Shown here piece after piece: positions 1 to 5,745 of a stretch of DNA of 12,841 bases. The position numbers were made by a program, and so were the translations under genes. Source of the DNA: Methyloprofundus sp. (GTDB taxonomy: Bacteria; Pseudomonadota; Gammaproteobacteria; Methylococcales; Methylomonadaceae); contig JAUXBW010000021.1 in assembly GCA_030619185.1 (NCBI GenBank), positions 1 to 12,841 of the forward strand, written 5' to 3'. The notes under the pieces were generated by a model. It saw only the letters and a program-made list of their open reading frames with translations. It had not been told where the DNA came from and searched no databases. How positions within the stretch are numbered: the stretch's first letter is position 1; every line of letters begins with the position of its first letter.

Positions 1-120
1 ATTTGCCACCTTACTGGTCTTTTTGCCCGTATTCTGCATTGCGACATCAGTTGCATAGCTCACTATGCGCCTGCTGTCGCGCCTTGAATACGAACAAAAA
101 TCCAGCGCAATCTGGTAAAT
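1..120. repeat. Large imperfect palindrome (dispersed-repeat candidate)
   Basis: The reverse complement of 63-120 aligns with 1-58 over their whole length with scattered mismatches and two small compensating gaps. The core is strongest: GCATAG (53-58) and CTATGC (63-68) pair around a 4-base loop CTCA, and GCGACATCAG (41-50) pairs with CTGCTGTCGC (71-80) with one mismatch. Outer blocks also match, for example CGTATTC (28-34) against GAATACG (86-92), and the ATTT...TGG edge against CCA...AAAT. The element lies just downstream of the minus-strand PqiA-like gene. It has no T-tract typical of an intrinsic terminator. It may continue left of the window. A 78-residue open frame on the plus strand crosses it, but I regard that frame as a by-product of the palindrome. 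Confidence 0.75.
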
Positions 121-138
121 TCTTTTCCGACAATCACC

Positions 139-783
139 TTATTGCTCGGCCTGTTCATTCCAGCGTTGCATTAACTGGCTCGCAGCAATGGCTAATAAAC
201 AATAAGTGGCAAAAAAGTAGAACCCGGAACCTAATTTAGCAGTCATTTGTATAGCACTGATTACTTCTGAGTTTGCGTTAACTGTAAAGAAGGCAAGCAA
301 AATAGCCATAAAAAACACATCAGACATAGACCATTTACTTAATAGATTACTGATTTTCAACAAATCATTTCTGGTTTTCCCCGATGCTAAAAATAACGCT
401 ATCAGCGTTAATATGATTTTAATAAGCGGAATAAAAATACCGAATAAACCAATCAATAGCCCCACAACAACATGTTGATGAGACATCAAATCACATAGGG
501 TTTCGAGCAAACTACGTGTTGATTCAAAAGCCGTGACGGAGCCTTCAAAATTAACATCCTGAATAAGCGACTGTAGCATTTGCCGCATAAAATCATTAGC
601 TTGTTGAGCAGGCGGCATAAATTCTTTTGCGGCAATATCGAAAAGTGCCTGTTTAGCAATATCTGCCTTGATAGTCATCAGCGGCTGAGTAATACCTGGA
701 ATCAAAAAGGCAATAGAGAGTATATACAGAGAAACTGGAAGATATTTTTTCATAAATGAGTACTTTATTTTTTGCATTTTCAA
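139..783 (-). CDS. PqiA-like inner-membrane protein
   Basis: Probable paraquat-inducible protein A (PqiA) family membrane protein of up to 214 residues. Four hydrophobic segments are visible at about 14-33, 106-133, 154-170 and 186-205. A KWSMSDVF block at 150-157 just before the third segment resembles the conserved K-W-S-M-x-D-V-F signature of PqiA domains. Full PqiA proteins carry two such domains with cysteine-rich zinc-ribbon motifs. Here there is one domain and no zinc ribbon, so this is a short stand-alone version. In E. coli PqiA works with the MCE protein PqiB in envelope lipid transport, but no MCE gene lies nearby in the window. The start is uncertain. TTG at 783, ATG at 777 and ATG at 753 (MKKYLPVS) are in frame; none has a well-placed Shine-Dalgarno sequence, and the best GGGAGG (about 798-804 on the complement) is too far upstream. 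The family call is firm to moderate; the precise role is unknown. Confidence 0.75.
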   Translation of the reverse strand: MKMQKIKYSFMKKYLPVSLYILSIAFLIPGITQPLMTIKADIAKQALFDIAAKEFMPPAQQANDFMRQMLQSLIQDVNFEGSVTAFESTRSLLETLCDLMSHQHVVVGLLIGLFGIFIPLIKIILTLIALFLASGKTRNDLLKISNLLSKWSMSDVFFMAILLAFFTVNANSEVISAIQMTAKLGSGFYFFATYCLLAIAASQLMQRWNEQAEQ

Positions 784-866
784 TTGAATTTCATCAAGAC
801 CCTCCCAAAACTGGAAAACGTCAATTATTTAGGAGTTTCCTATTTTCCACCCGTCATATTCTACCA

Positions 867-883
867 AACCATCAGTGATGGTT
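867..883. promoter_or_regulatory. 17-base palindrome in divergent promoter region
   Basis: AACCATCAGTGATGGTT is a perfect 8-base inverted repeat around a single central base. It lies between the divergent PqiA-like and glutaredoxin genes, about 30 bases upstream of the presumed grxC -35 box. The near-zero spacer suits an operator for a dimeric regulator. An AGGTTTTT tract follows on the plus strand, so a weak terminator is the other reading, but the hairpin would have to open to a 5-base loop with only six pairs. No regulator gene is nearby to assign. Confidence 0.4.
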
Positions 884-912
884 AGGTTTTTCTATTATCC
901 TAAAAAGCAAAT

Positions 913-940
913 TTTCCAAAGCACTCACTTAGAGTATAAT
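913..940 (+). promoter_or_regulatory. Sigma-70 promoter of the glutaredoxin gene
   Basis: A perfect -10 TATAAT sits at 935-940. With a 16-base spacer there is a weaker -35, TTTCCA at 913-918 (four of six matching TTGACA). Transcription would begin near 947, giving a leader of about 30 bases before the ATG at 978. The upstream in-frame ATG at 939 overlaps the -10 box, so it cannot be the start of a transcript made from this promoter. Confidence 0.6.
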
Positions 941-977
941 GATTTCATTATTTACATTCTCTATCCTTAAATTAACT

Positions 978-1232
978 ATGCCAGACATTATTATCTACAC
1001 TAGTACTCTCTGCCCTTATTGCACTATGGCAAAACGTCTACTAACGGCAAAAGGCGCGACTTACCAAGAGCTAAATGTCGATACCACGCCTGGATTACGA
1101 GAAGAAATGATGCAAAAAACCAAGCGCAGAACCGTGCCGCAAATTTATATAGGTGAACAGCATATAGGCGGCTTTGATGAATTGCGTGCACTGGATTTAA
1201 AAAAAGGCCTGGATCCATTGCTTGCCGGGTAG
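978..1232 (+). CDS. grxC: Glutaredoxin, GrxC type
   Basis: Glutaredoxin 3-type thiol-disulfide oxidoreductase of 84 residues, cytoplasmic, using glutathione to reduce protein disulfides and mixed disulfides. The dithiol active site CPYC is at residues 12-15. The cis-proline motif TVPQIYIG and the glutathione-binding GGFDEL motif follow, exactly as in bacterial GrxC, which is also about 83 residues. I chose the ATG at 978 because it gives the family length and because the upstream ATG at 939 lies inside the -10 box. No convincing Shine-Dalgarno sequence precedes 978. The secreted CAP-domain gene begins 30 bases after the stop on the same strand and may be cotranscribed. In many proteobacteria grxC neighbours secB, but that is not the case here. 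Confidence 0.93.
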   Translation: MPDIIIYTSTLCPYCTMAKRLLTAKGATYQELNVDTTPGLREEMMQKTKRRTVPQIYIGEQHIGGFDELRALDLKKGLDPLLAG

Positions 1233-1262
1233 AATATCTGCCCCACAACCAAAGAGAAACCT

Positions 1263-2819
1263 ATGAATAGAATACTATTATTTATATCTATATTTTTAGT
1301 CTCGTTAAATATTCACGCGCAACCTGCCGCTCCTGTATTACAGCTTGATACCGAAGGGCTAGAGATAAATTTACAATGGTCTACCGTTGATAATGCTGCG
1401 GGTTACCATCTGTTTTATGCCGCTTACCCCTTTCAAGGTGAACAGAGCATCAATAGTATTGATATGGGTAAGACAACGGAATTTACCATTCCATTATGGC
1501 AAGGCGCGGCCTTTTTGGTAGCACTGCAAGCTTATGATGACCAGAACCAGAGTAGTGAGTATTCTAACATCGGTTTTTTGCAAATTCAGGATCGAGGTGC
1601 AGCCTATCGTCAATACTGGCGCACTGTCACAAAGGAAATCAGTGACAATACATTCGCTAGCCCTGATTTTTTATATGATTTACGACCCGATGTGGTCAGC
1701 TGTTTTTCTGGCACACTTAACGAACAAGCCCAAATCAGGCATTTACAGGTATTAAATCAAACACGTACATTACACCAACTCCCCGCCATTACATACGATA
1801 GTAATGCTAATTTCCAGATGCAGGAAGCCGCATTAATTCAACGCGCCAACAATTCGTTATCACATACCCCCCCAACGGGTGCGACTTGTTACAGCGATGC
1901 AGGTTATGACGGTAGTAGTAGCAGTAATTTACATTTAGGCGGAACTAGCAGCGACCCGGCAAGTGACTTAATTGGTTTTATGGATGATGCTTTTAATCAA
2001 TCGGCTATTGCTGGCGTTGGACACAGACGCGCCTTATTAAACCCCTTTCTTAAGTTTACCAGTTACGGTCAGGTACTGGGAGCATCGGCAGTAAAGGTCT
2101 ATGATTTTTCAGATAGCTCTGTAGCGAATGCCCAGGATATTCCTGATTTTGTTGCCTTCCCTTATTTACGTTATCCCTACACATTTTTTTCCGATAAAAC
2201 GGATAACATGCGCACACCCTGGAATGTAACAATCATTGAGGATAAGTCTTCGCTATGGGCTAATCAACACGATTACTTTTCTGATGCAGTACTGACAGTC
2301 ACCCAGAAAAGCAATAACCAGGCACTAAATTTGCGTGACATCCATACCGACACAGTGGGAACGGGTGTCCCCAACAATCTTAGCTGGTCAGTAACAGACT
2401 GGCAATACGATACCTGGTATACAGTCAGCGTTAACAATATAAAGTATCGCTCAGGAAGAATAGGTCGTATTCAATATGATACTTATATTGATTATAAAAA
2501 CATCATCGACATCAGCTTTCCCCTGGAAGCAGGCGATCAGCAAAATGGCACGGTTATGCAAGGTACTTTATTCGAGGAAAATGATAAAGACAGTTTTGAA
2601 ATTGATCTAGCAGGGTCTGTCAGGTTTTCAGGCAATAGCCAGTTTTTAAATATGGCTTTTTTCATTGCTGTTTATGGCCCTGATAAGCAATTGGTGCAAG
2701 CAAGCGACGAGGCTTTTACACTGAACTTATCTGCTGGCAAGTATACATTGGTCATCTCTAATTGTAAGCAACTCACCTGCTACACACAGTCCAAGAATTA
2801 TAGTGTGCAAGTCAATTAA
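1263..2819 (+). CDS. Secreted FN3 / CAP (SCP-like) / PPC-like protein
   Basis: Exported protein of 518 residues. A signal peptide is visible at 1-19 (lysine-free but with R3, hydrophobic LLFISIFLVSL, then IHA before Q20). Residues about 22-108 look like a fibronectin type III fold (PAAPVLQL start, NLQWSTV, AAGYHLFY). Residues about 160-282 form a CAP/SCP domain: an LNQTRTLHQLP-like opening helix, H201 in LSHTPP, and GVGHRRALLNP with H254. These two histidines correspond to the pair that lines the CAP cavity. The last ~90 residues (GTVMQGTLFEENDKDSFEI to the end) resemble a PPC beta-sandwich, often found at the C-terminus of secreted proteins. Bacterial CAP proteins have diverse and mostly unproven extracellular roles, so no activity is assigned. 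The AAAGAG at 1251-1256 is a well-spaced ribosome site for the ATG at 1263. The gene ends against a hairpin shared with the convergent kbp-like gene. Confidence 0.8.
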   Translation: MNRILLFISIFLVSLNIHAQPAAPVLQLDTEGLEINLQWSTVDNAAGYHLFYAAYPFQGEQSINSIDMGKTTEFTIPLWQGAAFLVALQAYDDQNQSSEYSNIGFLQIQDRGAAYRQYWRTVTKEISDNTFASPDFLYDLRPDVVSCFSGTLNEQAQIRHLQVLNQTRTLHQLPAITYDSNANFQMQEAALIQRANNSLSHTPPTGATCYSDAGYDGSSSSNLHLGGTSSDPASDLIGFMDDAFNQSAIAGVGHRRALLNPFLKFTSYGQVLGASAVKVYDFSDSSVANAQDIPDFVAFPYLRYPYTFFSDKTDNMRTPWNVTIIEDKSSLWANQHDYFSDAVLTVTQKSNNQALNLRDIHTDTVGTGVPNNLSWSVTDWQYDTWYTVSVNNIKYRSGRIGRIQYDTYIDYKNIIDISFPLEAGDQQNGTVMQGTLFEENDKDSFEIDLAGSVRFSGNSQFLNMAFFIAVYGPDKQLVQASDEAFTLNLSAGKYTLVISNCKQLTCYTQSKNYSVQVN

Positions 2820-2825
2820 ACTGTA

Positions 2826-2880
2826 GGGCGCGGCTTTAGGGAGATGGAAATCGCATAAGCTGCGAACTCAAGCCGCGCCC
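2826..2880. repeat. GC-rich nested hairpin between convergent genes
   Basis: GGGCGCGGCTT (2826-2836) and AAGCCGCGCCC (2870-2880) form a perfect 11-base stem. Inside its 33-base loop, TCGCA (2851-2855) pairs with TGCGA (2861-2865). It lies between the 3' ends of the CAP-domain gene and the kbp-like gene, so it could stop transcription from both sides, although no T-tract follows on either strand. Its left edge (TAGGGCGCGGCTTTAG) resembles the hairpin at 3584-3639, suggesting the same repeat family. Confidence 0.7.
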
Positions 2881-2924
2881 TTGAACTAAACTTCACACCG
2901 TCACCCGCGCGCGAAGTATAATAA

Positions 2925-3374
2925 TTAATTCAGAGGGATCCTGATTTTTTGCCCTGGATAAATTTTATCAGGATCTTTTATAACCTCTTTATTTGCTTCA
3001 AAAATACGCGGATAGTCCATCGCATTTCCATAATATTTTTGCGCAATTTTTGACAACGAATCACCACTTTCAATCACATAATATTCGACATTTCCGGACT
3101 CTAAAGCAGTGCCAGCATCCACATCGTCAATCTGAATTTTAGCTACAACCTCCGTCACCCCTTCAACATTACCTGCCATCAGCACGGCTTTCTGTGCGGC
3201 TTCAGTACTGTCTGTTACACCAATAATAGTAGCTACGCCGTCTTTAAAAATAACACTTAAATCGTCTATACCCGGATTATCAGCTGAAATATAGTCTGTT
3301 ATCTTAGCTGCTGCCTCGGCATCATCATTAAAAAGTTTATTGCCTATACCTTTTGCAAAATCAAATAGTCCCAT
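2925..3374 (-). CDS. kbp: BON-LysM potassium-binding protein Kbp (YgaU)
   Basis: Kbp/YgaU homologue of 149 residues, the same length as the E. coli protein. It has the same opening (MGLFDFAKG versus MGLFNFVKD), a BON domain at about 25-90 and a C-terminal LysM domain at about 98-148 (YYVIESGDSLSKIAQKYYG ... IYPGQKIRIP). In E. coli this cytoplasmic protein binds potassium ions and helps cells at high external K+. The same role is likely here, by homology only. An in-frame ATG lies 12 bases upstream at 3386, but the GGAGAG inside that extension is ideally placed for the ATG at 3374, so I take 3374. No signal peptide is present, which fits a cytoplasmic Kbp rather than a peptidoglycan-bound LysM protein. 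No neighbouring gene suggests a partner. Confidence 0.92.
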   Translation of the reverse strand: MGLFDFAKGIGNKLFNDDAEAAAKITDYISADNPGIDDLSVIFKDGVATIIGVTDSTEAAQKAVLMAGNVEGVTEVVAKIQIDDVDAGTALESGNVEYYVIESGDSLSKIAQKYYGNAMDYPRIFEANKEVIKDPDKIYPGQKIRIPLN

Positions 3375-3583
3375 TCTTCTCTCCATTGTTTATTAAAATT
3401 ATTAAAATTGCTCTATACTCCACTCAGTCACAGCTGTATTTTTCTAGCGAGCCGCTATGCCGTTTTCAGCAAACCTGTTCGGTACAGGGGCGTAGTGGTG
3501 TAAACGCGAAGTATAGTGCATTAATAGCATTCCGACTAGTGCTGCACAGGAACGGTGCACGACACACTTTTACATCATTAATA

Positions 3584-3639
3584 GGGGGCGCAGGACTTTA
3601 GCCTGCATTTTAAAAGGCGGACTAAAGATCCGCGCCCCC
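3584..3639. repeat. GC-rich hairpin repeat
   Basis: GGGGGCGC (3584-3591) pairs perfectly with GCGCCCCC (3632-3639). Pairing resumes further in, with TTTAG (3597-3601) against CTAAA (3622-3626) and partial pairing of the next bases around an ATTTTAAAA loop. The pattern of G-rich edge, CGC-GGA, CTTTAG and C-rich return resembles the element at 2826-2880, which also starts TAGGG(G)CGC. It is about 100 bases upstream of the frameshifted small gene. Confidence 0.65.
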
Positions 3640-3697
3640 ATTGTGCTCAACTTATTCCGTGCTCGCTCCTAACCAAAAAAGTCAGTCAGAATTATTC

Positions 3698-3703
3698 TAT
3701 AAT
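3698..3703 (+). promoter_or_regulatory. Possible -10 box for the small gene / membrane protein pair
   Basis: A perfect TATAAT lies 40 bases before the ATG at 3743. No acceptable -35 box is present at 16-18 bases upstream (the region is A-rich), so the promoter call is weak. Confidence 0.3.
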
Positions 3704-3742
3704 AAGCGACTATCTTATAAATCCACTTTAAAATGCTTGTAT

Positions 3743-4026
3743 ATGACCTCAAAAACACGCTATCAAACTGATGTCCTGGAACGCTTTATCCCGGTTAGCC
3801 TGGATCGGCTAATTTCAGACTTGTTAAGTTCAAAAACAATAGCGACCGGACAAAACCAGGCATTCCAGCAGTTTTGCAACAGCTACACTAAACTTTTTCA
3901 TGCTCAGGCTTATTATCCCGTTACGATGAGCTGATAAAGGCTGTACCATTAGATGCAGCCAATATAAAATTACAACAGCAATGGCATAATGTTATTGAGA
4001 CTAAAGAGGAACAGAGTCATGTCTGA
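3743..4026 (+). pseudogene. Small conserved-looking gene with a one-base frameshift
   Basis: Reading from the ATG at 3743 gives MTSKTRYQTDVLERFIPVSL... and stops at 3932-3934, just after YYPVTMS. From 3919 the next frame runs open to a TGA at 4024-4026 as RYDELIKAVPLDAAN.... Adding one C to the CCC at 3917-3919 joins the two halves into a 94-residue protein (...YYPRYDELIK...), and 284 bases plus one is a whole number of codons. The restored stop overlaps the ATG of the following membrane-protein gene by 8 bases, a typical coupled-gene arrangement, so the downstream frame looks genuine. The N-terminal FIPVS, FQQFC and KLFHAQ blocks faintly recall the start of DUF3754/TMEM143-like proteins, at low certainty. 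The event is a recent mutation or a sequencing or assembly error in a C run. No slippery heptamer is seen, so programmed frameshifting is unlikely. Confidence 0.65.
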
Positions 4027-5200
4027 GACAGAAAATAAAATTAAAAGCGCTTATGCAAGAGAAGAAAAGCCCGGCTTACTGGAAAAAATAGGGGTTAGAT
4101 ATTACCAGTACCTAGCCAGTAAATCCGGCACCGCAGATTTACATAATATCAGTATTGATGATCTGCCACCCGATATTACCCTGCAAACACTGGCCCGCAG
4201 TATCACCGGCTTTGCCGCAATTATCGCCTTTTCTATCGGCGCATTAACTACCTTTGTATCCATCTGGGTGGAATGGACTTACATGGCGACCATGGAGACT
4301 ACAGAGTATTACCTGCTTTATGGCAGTACCCTGGTCATCATGCTAGTTATTGAAATGAGTGTATTATTCTGGCTGGGGCTAAAAACCGTCTACAGTCTAG
4401 CGTGTCTGACAGGACACAACCAGGCCGCTAAAGACTCATGCCTGCCCGGTGATGATGCGGTTCCCAACATCCTGGCTCGTGCTGCATTGGAAGTGCCCGA
4501 CCCTATTATTCATTATCTGGGCATAGATCCACTCAAGCATTTATCCAAGTCCAAATTATTTATGGTTGCCTTTTTATATAAAGCCAAAGTCGTGTTAAGT
4601 GGTCTGGCCGTAAAATTTTTACTTATCCGCCTGTTTGGTAAAGGTGAGGCACGAACCGCATTTAGCTGGGTCGCTATCCCTGTGACGGGAATCTGGGATG
4701 CTTTTACCCTATATAAAGTTGCCCGGGAGGCAAGGCTCAGATTGTTTGGCAATAAACTGGCAGAACATATAGTTAACGAAATGTTAACTGACGAGTTGAT
4801 TGCTCAGTTAAGCCCCAAGGCGCGCGAAGGCTCGGTTAGAGCAGTCGCCACAATGATGGTTCTGGCTCAAAATTACCACCCGAATATGCTGGTATTATTA
4901 CTCAGGCTCTGCGCTACATTTAACATCGATGAGAATAAAGAATACGATAACTGGGAAGACTTCCTGGTTGTGTTAGATGAAGTCACGACCAAAGAGCGTT
5001 ATTTCTTACTGGATTTACTCAGTGTTGCCGCTGCCTTTGATGGCCATTTATCCAAGATGGAACGTCATCATTTGCCAGAGGCATTTAAAGAATTAACCAA
5101 GGAGTATATGGAGCGTACCGAACAGTTAAAAATTTTACTGTTAAATGGTCAGTTACATGCAGCCAAGAAATTATGCGTTCTGGATTTTGAGCCGGGTTAA
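4019..5200 (+). CDS. Membrane protein of unknown family with TerB-like C-terminus
   Basis: I do not recognise this 393-residue protein. The N-terminal 60 residues are soluble and charged. Two clear membrane segments follow at about 62-84 and 97-125, with two weaker hydrophobic stretches at about 187-204 and 213-230. The last 150 residues are helical and soluble. The segment LLSVAAAFDGHLSKMERHHL (333-352) resembles the acidic D-G-x-L-x-x-x-E helix motif of TerB/DUF533-type domains, which is only suggestive. I chose the ATG at 4019 because AGAGGA lies 8 bases upstream and because it overlaps the stop of the frame-restored small gene. An in-frame ATG at 3989 would add ten basic residues without a ribosome site. 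The gene is probably cotranscribed and translationally coupled with the small gene before it, and the two products may act together. A cytoplasmic-membrane location is likely. Function unknown. Confidence 0.8.
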   Translation: MSETENKIKSAYAREEKPGLLEKIGVRYYQYLASKSGTADLHNISIDDLPPDITLQTLARSITGFAAIIAFSIGALTTFVSIWVEWTYMATMETTEYYLLYGSTLVIMLVIEMSVLFWLGLKTVYSLACLTGHNQAAKDSCLPGDDAVPNILARAALEVPDPIIHYLGIDPLKHLSKSKLFMVAFLYKAKVVLSGLAVKFLLIRLFGKGEARTAFSWVAIPVTGIWDAFTLYKVAREARLRLFGNKLAEHIVNEMLTDELIAQLSPKAREGSVRAVATMMVLAQNYHPNMLVLLLRLCATFNIDENKEYDNWEDFLVVLDEVTTKERYFLLDLLSVAAAFDGHLSKMERHHLPEAFKELTKEYMERTEQLKILLLNGQLHAAKKLCVLDFEPG

Positions 5201-5207
5201 GAAAATT

Positions 5208-5352
5208 AAGTAGGTTGGATAAGCGATAGCGTAATCCGACAAGGCATAGCAAGGTGCGTTGATAATCACTGGTGATGTTGTGATGATATTGTACGGTTAT
5301 TGGGTGTTGGTGGTGCGATGACGGAATGCGCTATCGCTTTTCCATCCTACTT
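5208..5352. repeat. 145-base inverted-repeat element with ~35-base arms
   Basis: The left arm at 5208-5242 (AAGTAGGTTGGATAAGCGAT...) and the reverse complement of the right arm at 5318-5352 (AAGTAGGATGGAAAAGCGAT...) match at most positions, including an unbroken AAGCGATAGCG. The 75-base interior has no open frame. Its outer edge GTAGGTTGGAT...AATCCGAC is of a kind I recall from intergenic repeats in many proteobacteria. No transposase is present, so at most it is a non-autonomous miniature element or a folded intergenic repeat. No target duplication is evident at its edges. It lies between the convergent membrane-protein and lipoprotein genes. Apart from the terminator hairpin at 5413-5443, the rest of the 5201-5503 gap holds nothing I can name. 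Confidence 0.75.
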
Positions 5353-5403
5353 GTAACATTCCATCAAACCAAAATAGGTGCTGTACTAGCCTAAAAACCT
5401 GTT

Positions 5404-5443
5404 TAAAAATATCGTCATTCCCACTATAAGCATAGGAATGACG
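5404..5443 (-). terminator. Intrinsic terminator of the lipoprotein pair
   Basis: On the minus strand CGTCATTCC and GGAATGACG form a perfect 9-base stem (5435-5443 with 5413-5421) around a 13-base loop. It is followed by ATATTTTTAAAC, a short T-tract. It lies about 60 bases past the stop of the small lipoprotein gene in the right direction. The CGTCATTCC arm is also common in intergenic repeats, so it may be a repeat used as a terminator. Confidence 0.5.
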
Positions 5444-5503
5444 AAGCATAGCTGAGAGTTATGGGGAGTTAGGTAAGTTTTTAAAATGGCCCAGGAAATG
5501 CAA

Positions 5504-5743
5504 CTATTCCGCTTTATTTATAGGCGAGGCAGGCCTCGCACTTGGGGGTATGATGGGTCCGCCGCCACCAAACCCGGTAGGTCTATTATAAAGGCCGCGA
5601 CCATAATAACGTCCGTAATTAGGGTAATTATACCCTTCATAAACTGAGTAGCCTGCGCTAGTTGAAGCACTACCACAAGCTGTTAATAGCAACATTCCTG
5701 TTAGCATAGAAATAATAAGACACAATCTGCTTAGGGTTTTCAT
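5504..5743 (-). CDS. Small Tyr/Gly-rich lipoprotein
   Basis: Predicted lipoprotein of 79 residues from the preferred start. The hydrophobic signal LCLIISMLTGMLLLTAC ends in a lipobox LTAC, whose cysteine would be lipidated. The mature part is about 57 residues and low in complexity. It opens with serine/alanine, has a run with eight tyrosines among glycine and asparagine (GYNYPNYGRYYGRGLY), then a GFGGGG stretch and a proline-rich tail. No domain is recognisable. Three ATG codons in a row (5749, 5746, 5743) overlap the stop of the upstream VOC lipoprotein gene. The GGGGAG in the end of that gene is best spaced from the third ATG, so I take 5743. The overlap indicates translational coupling, and both proteins should reach the same membrane face. 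Its role is unknown. Confidence 0.7.
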   Translation of the reverse strand: MKTLSRLCLIISMLTGMLLLTACGSASTSAGYSVYEGYNYPNYGRYYGRGLYNRPTGFGGGGPIIPPSARPASPINKAE

Positions 5744-5745
5744 CA

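Larger units (their letters stand above)
3375..3742. other. Gene-free stretch upstream of the kbp-like gene
   Basis: About 370 bases without a gene I can support. It begins with an AT-rich leader for the minus-strand kbp-like gene, where no convincing promoter pair was found. It holds the GC-rich hairpin at 3584-3639 and a possible -10 box for the rightward gene pair at 3698-3703. A plus-strand open frame at 3353-3601 shows no recognisable domain, runs through the kbp leader and the hairpin, and is not called. Confidence 0.6.

Noticed and set aside
3..239. 78-residue open frame on the plus strand at the left edge
   Set aside because: It runs through the palindrome at 1-120 and then antisense through the end of the PqiA-like gene. 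It has no ribosome site and no recognisable domain.
939..977. N-terminal extension of the glutaredoxin from ATG 939
   Set aside because: The ATG overlaps the TATAAT -10 box and the extra 13 residues are not part of the GrxC family.
2910..3515. Shared 11-base word CGCGAAGTATA at 2910-2920 and 3505-3515
   Set aside because: Several 11-base matches are expected by chance in a window of this size, and the flanks do not align well.
3353..3601. 82-residue plus-strand open frame upstream of the kbp-like gene
   Set aside because: It overlaps the kbp-like start region antisense and a repeat hairpin, and has no ribosome site or domain-like content.
3917..3934. Programmed -1 frameshift in the small gene
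   Set aside because: No slippery heptamer or downstream stimulatory structure is visible at CCCGTT; a simple one-base loss explains it better.
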